DNA of 64,000 bases from Penaeus vannamei (lineage: Eukaryota; Arthropoda; Malacostraca; Decapoda; Penaeidae). The stretch lies in assembly GCF_042767895.1 (NCBI RefSeq), contig NC_091578.1, positions 19,593,940 to 19,657,939 on the forward strand, given 5' to 3'. How positions within the stretch are numbered: the first letter of the stretch is position 1; the number at the start of each line of letters is the position of its first letter. The translations under genes were made by a program, and so were the position numbers. Of this stretch, positions 9,956 through 23,307 are shown piece by piece. The notes beneath the pieces are model-generated. The model worked only from the letters and a program-made list of their open reading frames with translations, was not told where the DNA came from and ran no database searches.

Positions 9956-12900
9956 GATGATGTCATTATCATTGTCATTATCATCATAATTATCATCATT
10001 ATTGTCAATAATAAAAGAATCATCATGGAAGTCATCATAATTACCCGAATTAATGCTAAAATCCTCATAATAACCATTAAAAAGCGTAAAGGGTTTTTTT
10101 CGACGCCAGATTTTGCCGTTTTTCCGACTTTTCGGATTTTATTACTTCTGGCCTTTATTTCATCATAAATGGACTGAATGATAATCATTATCATCATTAT
10201 CATTACTGTCATCATTTTTATGATTATTATCATTATAGTCATTATCATCATGATTATCATTATTATTATCATCATTATTGCAGTTATGATAATTATTATT
10301 GCTATTTTTATCATTATAACTATTTATATAAGGACAATAACAATAATAATCTTAGAAATAATAATGACAATTATAATAATTATAATGACAATGATAATGA
10401 TGTTATTATTTTTTATTGCCATTATTAGTATGGAAATTATTGGAATAGAGTTGATTATTCTATTATTGCAGTAATTATCAAGATTATCATTATAATTATG
10501 ACTATCATTATTATCATTATTATTGTCATTATCATTGTCATTATCATCATAATTATCATCATTATTGTCAATATTAAAGGAATCATCATGGAAATCATCA
10601 TAATTACCTGAATTAATGTTAAAAGCCTCATATTTACCATTAAAAAGCGAAAAGGTTTTTTTTCGACGTTTCTCTCCAAAGGCTGTAATCCGCTAGATTT
10701 TGCCGTTTTTTTTTAGACTTTTGGGAATTTATTACTTCTGGCCTTTATTTCATTATAAATGGACTGAATGATAATTATTATCATCATTAATATCATTACT
10801 GTCATCATTTCTATGATTATTATCATTATTATTATCATCATTATTGCAGTTATAATAATTATCATGTTAATTATTATTGCTATTTTATCATTATAACTAT
10901 TTATATAATGATAATAGCAATAATGATGATCTTAGAAATAATAATGACAATAATAATTATTATGATGATAATGATATTACTATTTCTATTGCCATTATTA
11001 GTATGAAAACTATTGGAATAGAATTAATTATTGCTATTATTGCAGTAATTATCAAGATTATCATTATAATTATGACTTTATCATTATCATTATTATTGTC
11101 ATTATCATTGTCATTATCATCATAATTATCATCATTATTGTCAATAATATTGATAACAATTATCATTCAGTCCATTTATAAAGATATAAAGGCCAGAAGT
11201 AATAAAATCCCAATCGTCGAAAAAACGGAAAAATCTAGCGTTGAGAGAAACGTCGAAAAAAATCCCTTTTCGCTTTTTAATGGTAATTATGAGGATTTTA
11301 ACATTAATTCAGGTAATCATGATGATTTCCATGATGATTCCTTTATTATTGACAATAATGATGATAGTTATGATGATAATGACAATAATAATGACAATAA
11401 TGATAAGAACGATAAAGTCATAATTATAATGATAATCTTGATAATTACTGCAATAATAGCAATAATTAACTCTATTCCAACAATTTCCATACTGATAATG
11501 GCAATAGAAATAATAATAACGTTATTATCATTGTTATTATAATTATTTTTATTACCATTATTATTTCTAAGATCATCATTATTGCTAATATCATTATATA
11601 AATAGTTATAATGATAAAAATAGCAATGATAATTAGCATAATAATTGTTATAACTGATATAATAATAATAATAATTATAATCATGATGATAATGACTATA
11701 ATGATGATAATCATAAAAATGACGACAGTAAAGATAATAATGATAATAATTATCATTTAGTCCATTCATAATGAAATAAAGGCCAGAAGTAATAAAATCC
11801 CAAAAGTCGAAAAAACGGCAAAATCTAGCGTATAATTGAGAGAAACGTCGAAAAAAAACCTTTTCAATTTTTAATGGTAATCATGAGGATTTTAACATTA
11901 ATTCAGGTAATTATGATGATTTCCATGATGATTCCTTTATTATTGACAATAATGATGATAATTATGATGATAATGACAATGATAATGGCAATAATAATGA
12001 TAAAGTCATAATTGTAATGATAATCTTGATAATTACTGCAATAATAGCAATAATTAACTGTATTCTAATAATGTCCATACTAATAATGGCAATAGAATAA
12101 TAATAACATCATTATCATTGTCATTATACTTATTATTATTGTCATTATTATTTCTAAGATCATCATTATTGCTATTATCATTACATAAATAGTTATAATG
12201 ATAATAATAAGCAATAATAATTAGTATAATAATTTTTATAACTGATATAATGATGATAATAATAATGATAATCATAAAAATGATGAGAGTAATGATAATA
12301 ATGATGATAATAATTACCATTCAGTCCATTTATAATAAAATAAAGGCCAGAAGTAATAAAATCCGAAAAGTCAAAAAAACGACAAAATCTGGCGTATTGC
12401 AGCCTTTTGAGAGAAACGTCGAAAAAAAACCTTTTCGCTTTTTAATGGTAATTATGAGGATTTTAACATTAATTTAGGTAATTATGAGGATTTCCATGAT
12501 GAATATTTTATTGTTGACAATAATGATGATAATTATGATGATAATGAAAATGATAATGACAATAATAATGATAATAATGATAATCTTGATAATTACTGTA
12601 ATAATTAACACTATTCCAATAATGTCCATACTAATAATGGCAATAGAAATAATAATATCATTATCATTGTCATTATAATTATTATTATTGTCATTATTAT
12701 TTCTAAGATCATTATTGCTATTATCATTATATAAATAGTTATAATGATAAAAATAGCAATAACAATTAGCCTAATAATTATTATAACTAATTATTATTAT
12801 AACTGCAATAATGATGATAATAATAATGATAATCATGATGATAATGACTATAATGATAATCATAAAAATGATGACAGTAATTATAATAATGATAATAATT

Positions 12901-15701
12901 ATCATTCAGTCCATTTATAATGAAATAAAGGCCAGAAGTAATAAATTCCCAATAGTCGAAAAAACGGCAAAATCTATCGTATTACAGCCTTTTGAGAGAA
13001 ACGTCGAAAAAAACCTTTTCGCTTTTTAATGGTAATTATGAGGATTTTAACATTAATTCAGATAATTATGATGATTTCCATGATGATTCCTTTATTATTG
13101 ACAATAATGATGATAATTATGATGATAATGACAATGATAATGACAATAATAATGATAATTATGATAAATCCATAATTATAATGATAATCTTGAGAATTAC
13201 TGCAATAATAGCAATAATTAACTCTTCCAAAAATAGCAATAATAATTAGCATAATAATTAATATAACTCCAATAATGATGATAATAATAATGATAATCAT
13301 GATGATAATGACTATAATGATAATAATCATAAAAGTGATGATAGTAATGATAATAATGATGATAATATTTATCATTCAGTCCATTTATAATGAAATAAAG
13401 GCCAGAAGTAATGAAATCCCAAAAGTCGAAAAAAGGCAAAATCTAGCGTATTACATTATGAGGATTTTAACATTAATTCAGGTAATTATGATGATTTCCA
13501 TGATGATATCTTTATTATTGACAATAATGATGATAATTATGATGATAATGACAATACTATTTATAAAGTCATAATTATAATGATAATCTTGAGAATTACT
13601 GCAATAAGAGCAATAATTAACTCTATCCCAATAATTTCCATACTAACAATGGCCATAGAAATATTAATATCATCATTATCATTGTCATTATAATTATTAT
13701 TATTGTCATTATTATTTCTAAGATCATCATTATTGATATTCTCATTGTATAAATAGTTATAATGATAAAAATAGCAATAATAATTAGCATAATAATTGTT
13801 ATAACTGCAATAATGATGATAATGATAATAATCATGATGATAATGACTATAATGATAATAATCATAAAAATGATGACAGTAATGATAATAATGATGATAA
13901 TAATTATCATTCAGTCCATTTATAATGAAATAAAGCCAGAAGTAATAAAATCCCAATAGTCGAAAAAACGGCAAAATCTAGCGTATTACAGCCTTCTGAG
14001 AGAAACGTCGAAAAAAACACTTTTCGCTTTTTAATGGTAATTATGAGGATTTTAACATTAATTCAGGTAATTATGATGATTTCCATGATGATTCCTTTAT
14101 TATTGACAATAACGATGATAATTATGATGATAATGACAATGATAATGACAATAATAATGATAGTCATAATTATAATGATAATCTTGATAATTACTGCAGT
14201 AATAGCAATAATTAACTCTATTCCAATACTTCCCATACTAATAATGGCAATAGAAATAATAATAACATCTTTATCATTGTCATTATAATTATTATTATTG
14301 TCATTATTATTTCTAAGATCATCATTATTGCTATTGTCGTTATATAGATAGGTATGATGATAAGAATAGCAATAATAATTAGCATAATAATTATCATAAC
14401 TGTGATAATGATGATAATAATGATAATCATGATGATAATGACTATAATGATAATAATCACAAAAATGATGACAGTAATGATAATAATGGCAATAATTATC
14501 ATTCAGTCCATTTATAATGAAATAAAGGCCAGAAGTAATAAAATCCCAGAAGTCGAAAAAATAGCAAAATCTAGCGTATTACAGCCTTCTGAGAGAAACG
14601 TCGAAAAAAACCTTTTCGCTTTTTAATGGTTATTATGAGGATTTTAACATTAATTCAGGTAATTATGATGATTTCCCTGATGATTCCTTTATTATTGACA
14701 ATAACGATGATAATTATGATGATAATGACAATGATAATGGCAATAATAATGATAATAATGATAAAGTCATAATTATAAAGATAATCTTGATAATTACTGC
14801 AATAATTGCAATAATTAACTCTCTTCCAACAATTTCCATACTAATAATGGCAATATAAATAACATCATTATCATTGTCATTATAATTATTATTTTTGTCA
14901 TTAGTATTTTTAAGATCATTATTATTGCTATTATCATTATATAGATAGTTATATTGATAAAAATAGCAATAATAATTAGCATAATAATTAATATATCTGC
15001 AATAATGATAATAATAATGATAATCATGATGATAATGACTGTAATGACGATAATAAAAAATTGATGACAGTAATGATAATAATGATGACAATAATTATAA
15101 TTCAGATGATAATGACTATAATGATTATAATCATAAAAATGATGACAGTAATGATAATAATTATAATAATTATCATTCAGTCCATTTATAATGAAATAAA
15201 GGCCAGAAGTAATAAAATCCCATAAGTCGAAAAAAAGTAAAATCTAGCGTATTACAGCCTTCTGAGAGAAACGTCGAAAAAAAACCTTTTCGCTTTTTAA
15301 GGGTAATTATGAGGATTTTAACATTAATTCAGGTAATTATGATGATTTCCATGATGATTCCTTTATTATTGACAATAACGATGATAATTATGATGATAAT
15401 GACAATGATAATGACAATAGTAATGATAATGAAAAAGTCATAATTATAATGATAATCTTGATAATTACTGCAATAATAGCAATAATGAACTCTATTCCAA
15501 TAATTTCCATACTAATAATGGCAATAGAAATAATAACATCATTATCATTGTCATTATAATTACTATTATTGTCATTATTATTTCTAAGATCATCATTATT
15601 GCTATTATCATTATATAAATAGTTATAATGATAAAAATAGCAATAATAATTTGCATAATAATTATTATAACTGCAATGATAATGAGAATAATAATGATAA
15701 T
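9956..15701. repeat. AT-rich satellite array with an orientation switch
   Basis: This is the longest satellite block of contig C2. It is in forward orientation to about 11150 and in reverse orientation from there to 15701. In reverse orientation the landmark GAGAGAAACGTCGAAAA occurs near 11241, 11838, 12409, 12992, 13999, 14590 and 15263, giving units of about 570-670 bp. The interval 12992-13999 holds two units, one lacking the landmark through a short deletion near 13455. No gene is present; the listed open frames are Ile/Met/Asn-rich artefacts. Confidence 0.93.
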
Positions 15702-16773
15702 TGTAGCAGGGCGTAGACCCAGTAGATTTTAAGTGGTCTAGTTGAGTCTGGGCTCAACCGAGAATATGGTTTTTGCTCAAGGGAAAGATTCGTCTGTAGT
15801 GAACAGATGTAAGGTTCCGGGCCTACGGCACGCTGCCACCACCCGATTAGTTGGTTCGGGAACCCTGTATGTCGTGTAAGTGGGTGTGGGTGTTGTATCA
15901 GAGAAGGGTGGAAGGAAAGTACAGAATGTGTGTGCTGAATGTTGGATGTGTAAGTGTGTAGATGTGAAAAGGGAGATAGCGTAGGCTGAGCGTCTGCGTG
16001 GACGTGTTTGGAAGAAAAAAGCAAGATCATAGAATTATTCTTCCCTTAGGTTTGAGCATCCGCCTGCTGGGAGCGGGAACACAGGTTTAGCAAAATGAAT
16101 CTGTTCTTTTGATATCAGCTTAATATTCTCTGATTTATCTAGCCTTTTTACAGCCTTTCAAGGGTTGCGTGATGTCAGAGCAACCAGCAATGTGCTGTTT
16201 AGGAGACCCGAGTCTGAGAATGATTTAGGCATCTAACCTTGGTCAGAACCAGAACTTTAGTGGTGGTAAGATTATGAATTATTCTGACTGGAGTTGAGTA
16301 AAAGCTGTATGATGGTATGATGTTTATTTTGGGAGCAAATTGCACTCACTAGGGAGTTACAGGCATTTTCAGTCATGGAAAGGTAGACAAAGGTGTGTGC
16401 ATTTCGGCCATAACATATTTACAATATTCGTGTTTAAAAATAAATAAATAGTGTGGCTTGGCGACTTCAACGCCATAAAAGTAGTGAGACTTGGTTAGAA
16501 TTACGTTCATGGTTATAAAAATAACAAAGTTCACATTATCACCACAGTCCTTCTTGACTGATGGCTGAACGTAAAAATAAAATAAATAAATGAATAAGAA
16601 ATCCTGCGGGACTCAGTCGCAGGTGAAAAAAAAAAAAAAAAAAACGTCTGCGGGATGTAACCGCACGTGGCACACGGCAGGGACTTCGTCTCCGGCGGCT
16701 CGTGATGCGTTGGCCGAGGTTCATGGAGATGACATCATCCTTAGAGTCAGGACGAACGCAGCCGTACACTACA
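15702..16773 (-). repeat. Gypsy-L 3' LTR
   Basis: This 1072-bp LTR of the large Gypsy element reads on the minus strand from TGTAGTGTACGGC at 16773 to CCCTGCTACA at 15702. The same LTR is found at 25191-26114 (partial), 36779-38082 (rearranged) and 61209-62247 (plus strand). Satellite lies immediately below 15702 and the bases 15697-15701 are ATAAT, which matches the other side of the element (see 36779-38082). It contains an A run of about 19 at 16627-16645. The minus-strand bases before it include GGGAGAGG, a weak polypurine tract. Confidence 0.9.
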
Positions 16774-18878
16774 ACACCTCTCCCGGGCAGTGCGTCGCCT
16801 AAGTAGGGGACGAGTAAGACGAGTATCGCAGGAGAGACTCCTTAAACAACAGGTGTGTCTGCGAAGTACTTGTTCCATCACTCGTGAGGTACGATGGAGA
16901 GACAGAAGGAAAGGCGCCCGAAGGGTTTCAGGAACCAGAGAAACGGTCGGCCCTGACGAAGTGTAGAGGGCGAAGACCATCACGTCGGCGAACATCTCAG
17001 GGAGGATCCATCCTAAGGCGGGTGCGCATGGGGAGCGCGCCCGCTCGTCACGGGGACATCGGAGAGGCGGCCGTACAAAGTACACCCGCACGCCAGTGCA
17101 GATCATCGGAAAGCGGGTGCGCATGGGGAGCGCGCCCGCACGCCAGTGCGGATCATCGGAAGGCGGGTGCGCATGGGGAGCGCGCCCGCACGCCAGTGCG
17201 GATCGTCGGTTTGCGGGTGCTCATGGGGAGCGCGCCCGCACGCCAGTGCGGATCATCGGAAGGCGGGTGCGCATGGGGAGCGCGCCCGCACGCCAGTGCG
17301 GATCATCGGAAGGCGGGTGCGCATGGGAAGCGCGCCCGCACGCCAGTGCGGTCCATCGGAAGGCGGGCGCGCATGGGGACCGCGCCCGCACGCCAAGTAC
17401 GGTCAGAACTGCGGGGGCACATATGAGTGCGCCCGCACACCAGTGCGGAAGATCAGCTGGAGCCGTTATCAGCATGGCACCATCACCTGTGTAAGGAGAG
17501 CTGGCGAATGAATCGCCTTAGACCAAAGGGGTGGAACCCTTTGGAGCTCTCGAAGCGTCGTCGTCCATGTCTGCGGACACAAGAGTGTATTAGACATATT
17601 GGGTTTATTCTTTGGGCCTGGCGTGTTCTAATACACACTGCATTATGAAGTGCATAAGTAACACACAACCATAAATGTTATAATGCGAAGCCGACCATCT
17701 GGCTGCGCCGATCGGATCCGGTGGAGGATCTGACTTATAATTAATGAATTAGTGGGCGTAGAGGGAGGCAATGTCTCCGTATGTATAATTACCGCTTTCT
17801 CAGGCGATCTGTAAAGGGTGTCAACAGAGCTTACCCCAATAAAAGACCTCCTTGGAAGTCATGGGCTCGGTCCTGACAGCTCTGCATGGACATTGCTCTG
17901 AGAAGCTGGGAGAGGAACCTCGACGGTAAAATATTATTAAGAAAACAAACATCTTAAAATTATCTTAAAACCAAGAAAAACAAACTTAAAGTTAAGAACA
18001 TATGCACAACATGCAAATTAAAAGAAAACGAAGAGGGAAACACCTGATTAAGAGGCTGAAACTCAAAATCTTTCGGCAAATAAAAACATACAAAAGTTTA
18101 CACAAAAATAACAGTTAAAATAATACAATGCGCTAAAATAACCCAAACCTTGTGTTACACTAGACTACATTGATACGAAAGGCAGAGAAGAAGATTAAGA
18201 GGACGATAGGAAAGGGAGCTATTTACAGGGATACTCCTTAGAAAAGTTTAATTCCTACAGGTCTTTACAGAGAACCACCTCTACGTTCCCGTCATGGGGA
18301 AAGAGCGTAGACCGAGCTCAGCTCCGGGACACTGTCGATCGGGGTGTGAAAACAAGCCATAGCTTGGCCAAACTCAGAGAAAATCTTATCTGTACAGGGT
18401 TTTTGCAGACGTTCAGGACGAAAGCGCGACCCTGCCAGAAACGAAGGCAGAAGGCGAGAAAACCCGCGTGGCTCAAGGGCGGGTGTGAAACGAGAGAACA
18501 GGATCATTCCGCAGGACAGAAGCTGGCTGCTGGGCCCTGCCGCCGTCCATCTGGAGATGATCTGAAAAGTAGAAATAGTTTAGAACGAAATAAGTAGAAG
18601 AAACAGGGCGACTGAACATTAGAAGGGGGAAGATGGGATTAGTAATGTGTCGTCGGGTTGACTACCGTCAAGGGTGTTCCCCACTCCACGGGCTGGATGA
18701 AGGGAAGGCTCTGAAAAAGAACAGGCTGCAAGCGTGTTAGGATCCAAGTCATACAGGGTTATGTTACAGGACGGACTGGTAATCAACAGAGGGCAGCATG
18801 CATCCCGCCGGGGCTCTGGAAAAAGAAATATAATGGTAAGCGGAAGAAAAGGAAAAGTGTCTTGCTCCCTATTCGTCC
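16774..18878 (-). mobile_element. Gypsy-L 3' internal non-coding region
   Basis: This 2.1-kb stretch lies between the end of the Gypsy-L coding sequence and its 3' LTR. It is GC-richer at its lower end, where it holds the 50-bp tandem repeat at 17021-17400, and AT-richer toward 18100. I see no env or other credible protein on the minus strand: open frames are short and lack domains. Rejoining the bases below 18879 to those above 32824 recreates an uninterrupted site with the pol reading frame ending two codons past the junction. This shows the region belongs to Gypsy-L and was split by Gypsy-S. Confidence 0.8.
17021..17400. repeat. GC-rich 50-bp tandem repeat
   Basis: Units start GATCATCGGAAGGCGGGTGC and are 50 bp long, beginning at 17101, 17151, 17201, 17251, 17301 and (diverged) 17351, with a degenerate unit before 17101. 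Neighbouring units differ by 0-4 bases. Because 50 is not a multiple of three, all three plus-strand frames are open and give repetitive Gly/Arg/Ala/His-rich products that I do not regard as genes. The repeat sits in the 3' non-coding part of Gypsy-L and recurs at 26438-26860. Confidence 0.92.
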
Positions 18879-19164
18879 TGTGAGGAATCAAGAAGCGTAT
18901 TCAATCGAATCCAACTTTATCTTGGAATAAAAGTACATATTACATAGCTATGATGATTATGTAAAAGTACCAACATAATTATGTAAAATAAACAATATTA
19001 TTAATTTATGTAATTGTTTGTCTTTTTGAAACATTTTATTTTAATATTACACAATTAACAAAATGTTAAATTTCAGTTGAAGTGTACACTGCACTTTACA
19101 CGATTGTTCTGTTCAAAGTCTTTATTTATGTAATTGTTATTTTAGGGGTAACTTAAATGTTACA
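18879..19164 (-). repeat. Gypsy-S 3' LTR
   Basis: This 286-bp LTR starts TGTAACATTTAAG and ends GATTCCTCACA on the minus strand, TG...CA as usual. It matches the 276-bp LTR at 32549-32824 with a few substitutions and small indels. It is AT-rich with several AATAAA-like words on the minus strand that could serve as polyadenylation signals. Confidence 0.92.
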
Positions 19165-19194
19165 ATACTCCCCCGAAAGAAAATCCATGGCTTG

Positions 19195-20398
19195 TTAGAG
19201 GTCGAGTCGGTTGGGTTGGCGAATTAGTCGACCAGAACGCGAGGAGATTTGAAAGGGTTTATCTTCAGGATGTGAGACATGGGCAGGTGCATTTGAAGGA
19301 GGTACGGTGTGAGCTGGGTTATCGGCCAGAGGCGTGGTTGGTGTAGGTTCCTTTTCTTCCAGGTATGCAGGCTTTAAGCGGTCAATGGATACCCAGTCGC
19401 TCTTCCTACCAATGCTGAGACGGTATGCCTTGGGGTTACGCTCCAAGACAGCATATGGCCCGCGGTACGGGCGGGTGAGGGGTGACCTGTGAGCGTCATT
19501 TCTTACGAATAAATATTTGCAGCTGTGGATCAGCTTGGGAAGGTATTGTGGAGGAGATGTTGAGTGCGTCTGAGTGCATGGTCGGTACTTCTCAACAGCA
19601 TGGCGTAGTTTGGTGAGGTGCTCAGAATCTGTAGGGGTATCTAGACTCGGGAAGAACTCCCCTGGAACAGTGAAGGCTTCCCCAAACACCATTTCAGCAG
19701 GGGAAACTTGTAATCCCTCTTTTGGGGATGTTCGGATCCCGAGAAGAACCCAGGGAAGTTGAGCTTTCCAGTCTGATTTAGTGCAGCGCGCCATTAACGC
19801 TGCTTTCAGAGTACGATGGGACCGCTCCACCATACCGTTGGCTTCTGGGTTGTATGAGGTGGTGTGATGGATAGTTGATCCCATCAATTCTCCTAAAGAT
19901 GTCCAAAGTTGAGATGTGAAGGCAGGTCCGCGGTCAGAGGTAATGTCGTCTGGAACGCCAAAACGACTGATCCATCCGTGTAATAGAGCTGCACAGTCTC
20001 GGGCAGTGGTGTGTTGCATGGGAATTGCCTCCGGCCAGCGGGTGGAGCGCTCTGTAGCAGTGAATAGATACTGAGCGCCGTCTGAAGGTGGAAGGGGTCC
20101 CACTACATCGACGTGGAGATGTCCAAACCGGCGCATGGGCTGCCGAAATTCTCCTGTGCTAGATTCAGTGTGACGACTTACTTTGCTCATCTGGCAGGCA
20201 ACACAGCATCGAGCCCACTGTTTGATGTCTTTGTTCATTCCGTGCCAGATGAATTTATCCTTCATCAGACGAGCAGTTGTTCGTTCAGAATGGTGTGATA
20301 GACCATGGATGAGGTTGAAGATTTTTCGGCGGAAAGATTTTGGGATAAGGGGGCGCGGGCGACCTGTGCTTACATCACACAGAATGGTGCGGCCTTCG
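19195..20398 (-). CDS. Gypsy-S integrase (3' end of pol)
   Basis: This is the integrase that inserts element cDNA in the host genome. From the Met at 20265 it reads 356 residues; the frame is also open upstream to the satellite joint at 20398, so the beginning of pol is simply lost. Cys21 and Cys24 belong to the HHCC zinc site. The catalytic triad is Asp53 (HVDVVGP), Asp111 (SDRGPAF) and Glu147 (NGMVERSH). The C-terminal part has RPYRGPYAVLERNPKAYRL, typical of Gypsy integrases. It ends in a Ser/Pro-rich tail 30 bp above the LTR. This copy has no internal stop, unlike the copy at 28591-29459. Confidence 0.9.
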
Positions 20399-22386
20399 CC
20401 TTTATTTCATTATAAATGGACTGAATAATAATTATTTTCTTCATTATTATCATTACTGTCATCATTTTTATGATTATCATTATAGTCATTATCATCATGA
20501 TTATCATTATTATCATCATCATTATTGCAGTTATAATAATTATTATGCTAATTATTATTGCTATTTTTATCATTATAACTATTTGTATAATGATAATAGC
20601 AATAATGATGATCTCAGAAATAATGACAATAATGATAATTATAAAGACAATGATAATGATGTTATTATTATTTCGATTGCCATTATTAGTATGGAAAATA
20701 TTGGAATAGAGTTAATTATTGCTATTATTGCAGTAATTATCAAGATTATCATTATGATTATGACTTTATCATTATTATCATTATTATTGTCATTATCATT
20801 GTCATTATCATCATAATTATCATCATAATTATCATCATTATTGTCAATAATAAAGGAATCATCATGGAAATCATCTTAATTACCTGAATTAATGTTAAAT
20901 TCCTCATAATTACCATTAAAAAGCGAAAAGGTTTTTTTTTCGATGTTTCTCTCAAAAGGCTGTAAAGCGCTAGATTTTGCCGTTTTTTCGACCATTGTGA
21001 TTTTATTACTTCTGGCCTTTATTTCATTATAAATGGACTGAATAATAATTATCATCATTATTATCATTACTGTCATCATTTTTATGATTATTATCATTAT
21101 AGTCATTATCATCACGATTATCATTATTATTATCATCATTATTACAGTTATAATAATTATTATGCTAATTATTATTGCTATTTTTATCATTATGACTATT
21201 TATATAATGATAATAGTAATAATGATCTTAGAAATAACAATGACAATAAAAATAATTATAATGACAATGATAATGTTATTATTATTTCTATTGCCATTAT
21301 TAGTATGGAAATTATTGGAATAGAGTTAATTATTGCTATTATTGAAGTAATTATCAAGATTATCATTATAATTATGACATTATCTATATTATCATTATTA
21401 TTGTCATTATCATTGTCATTATCACCATAATTATCATCATTATTGTCAATAATAAAGGAATCATTATGGAAATTATCATAATTAACTGAATTAATGTTAA
21501 AATCCTCACAATTACCATTAAAAGCGAAAGGGTTTTTTTTCGACGTTTCTCTCAAAAGGCTGTAATACTCGACTTTTGGGATTTTATTACTTCTGGCCTT
21601 TATTTCATTATAAATGGACTGAATTATAATTATTGTCATCATTATTATCATTACTGTCATCATTTTTTTATTATTGTCATTAAAGTCATCATCATGATTA
21701 TCATTATTATCATTATTGCAGTTATAATAATTATTATGCTAATTATTATTGATATTTTTATCATTATAACTATCTATATAATGATAATAGCAATAATAAT
21801 GATCTTAGAAATAATAATGACAATAATAATAACTATAACGACAATGATAATGATGTTATTTCTATTGTCCTTATTAGTATGGAAATTATTGGAATAGAGT
21901 TAATTATTGCAATTATTGCAGTAATTATCAAGATTATCATTATAATTATGACTTTATCATTATCATAATTATTATTGCCATTATCATTGTCATTATCATC
22001 ATAATTATCATCATTATTGTCAATAATAAAGGAATCATCAGGGAAATCATCATAATTACCTGAATTAATGTTAAAATCCTCATAATTACCATTAAAATGC
22101 GAAAAGGTTTTTTTTCGACGTTTCTCTCAAAAGGTTGTAATACGCTAGATTTAGCCATTTTTTCGACTGTTGGGATTTTATTACTTTTGGCCTTCATTTC
22201 ATTATAGCTGGACTGAATGATAATTATTATCATCATTATTATCATTACTGTCATCATTTTTATGATTATCATCATGATTATTATTTTTATTATCATCATT
22301 ATTGCAGTTATAATAATTATTATGCTAATTATTATTGCTATTTTTATCTTTATAACTATTTGTATAATGATAATAGCAATAATGAT
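20399..22386. repeat. AT-rich satellite array, forward orientation
   Basis: This satellite begins in mid-unit at ATTTCATTATAAATGGACTG, directly against the broken Gypsy-S. Core landmarks occur near 20935, 21537 and 22115. From 21346 on it is the same sequence as 1-1041 apart from a base or two. It runs up to a BEL/Pao 5' LTR inserted at exactly the same satellite position as the one at 1042. Confidence 0.92.
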
Positions 22387-22508
22387 TGTATCTTGAATTT
22401 TATTCAAGATATTTCTATGTTGTATGTTAACATTATTCTGCATACTGTATATTATCATTCTGTATTGATTTCCTCTCTATTTAGATGTCATATTATGAAT
22501 CCATAATG

Positions 22509-22567
<59 letters not shown>

Positions 22568-23289
22568 ATTAAATTTGATTATTTTATTTTATGCTTTACT
22601 CTTTGTAGGATGTGTTTTGGTAATTTTTATACGCTGCGCTTGTCATGCGGCATTTTTTTTTTGTTTTTGTTTACACATTTTCGGAGAAGACGCTTGCCCG
22701 CGCCACATGACTGAGGAGTATCAAGGAATGGATTTGTGTTGGTCTGATTTCCTTTTGAAGCTATTGACACTACCTGATATTGACCATAACAGCATCTTTC
22801 TGTTATTGTGCTGATTTCTATTAACTGAACATGTTTGCCCTGCGTGTCAAGATATGGTTTGGTGAATTCAAGCTGAAGAGATGGGAGGTCTCATTGTTGT
22901 AAGTAAATAATATGTGCTGTTTCTCTTCTATTTATTATTTTTGTTATGATTATTCTAAATTTTGATTACTGTGATATGTTGATTGTGTAACTTTGGTTCT
23001 CATTTATAGATGAATGCATATTGTATTGTGGACATTATTCTAGTGGAGGAAATGTTTGTTTTGTTTCTTGAGCAAAAGGAATATGCAAATAGTCAAATGG
23101 AAATGCTTTGATTTGAAGTATCTGTTTATTACATTTGAACCATTGAGTTAACTGCTTTTTTTGGGATGAATTTACTGTTTTGAATTACTTTGATATCTTA
23201 TTTGTATTTGCAGGTTGGATCATAAATAAAGTACTGTGCATGCAATACATGTCTCCATTGTCCCATCTCCTAGTAGAAATCACAAAACA
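22387..23289 (+). repeat. BEL/Pao 5' LTR (second copy)
   Basis: This LTR equals 1042-1970 apart from a shorter AT run at about 22512-22564. The splice-like signals are also present, shifted by 21319 bp. Confidence 0.9.
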
Positions 23290-23307
23290 ATCCAGCAACA
23301 GACCAAC

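Larger units (their letters stand above)
18879..20398 (-). mobile_element. Gypsy-S element, 3' part, nested in Gypsy-L
   Basis: This is the 3' end of the small Gypsy on the minus strand: integrase, a GGGGGAG polypurine tract just above 19164, and the 3' LTR. The lower flank GTCC (18875-18878) matches GTCC at 32825-32828 beyond the 5' LTR of the full copy, a 4-bp target duplication. At 20398 the pol sequence stops abruptly and reverse-free satellite begins, with only GCC shared at the joint. The rest of the element is missing here but present at 28591-32824. Confidence 0.88.

Noticed and set aside
15665..16030. A 121-residue minus-strand frame in the Gypsy-L LTR (similar at 36762-37169 and 61859-62263)
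   Set aside because: It recurs because the LTR recurs; it spans LTR sequence only and shows no domain or start context.
17021..17400. CRISPR-like array of 50-bp units
   Set aside because: There are no unique spacers between constant repeats; it is a plain tandem repeat inside a retrotransposon in a eukaryotic genome.
16884..17511. Gly/Arg/Ala-rich repetitive proteins over the GC-rich tandem repeat (also 26361-27043)
   Set aside because: All frames are open because the 50-bp unit has no stop; the product depends only on the frame, and the strand is antisense to the element.
18619..18891. A possible small gene on the minus strand below Gypsy-S
   Set aside because: It starts inside the Gypsy-S LTR, so it would be created by the insertion; no domain, and the second copy does not keep the frame.
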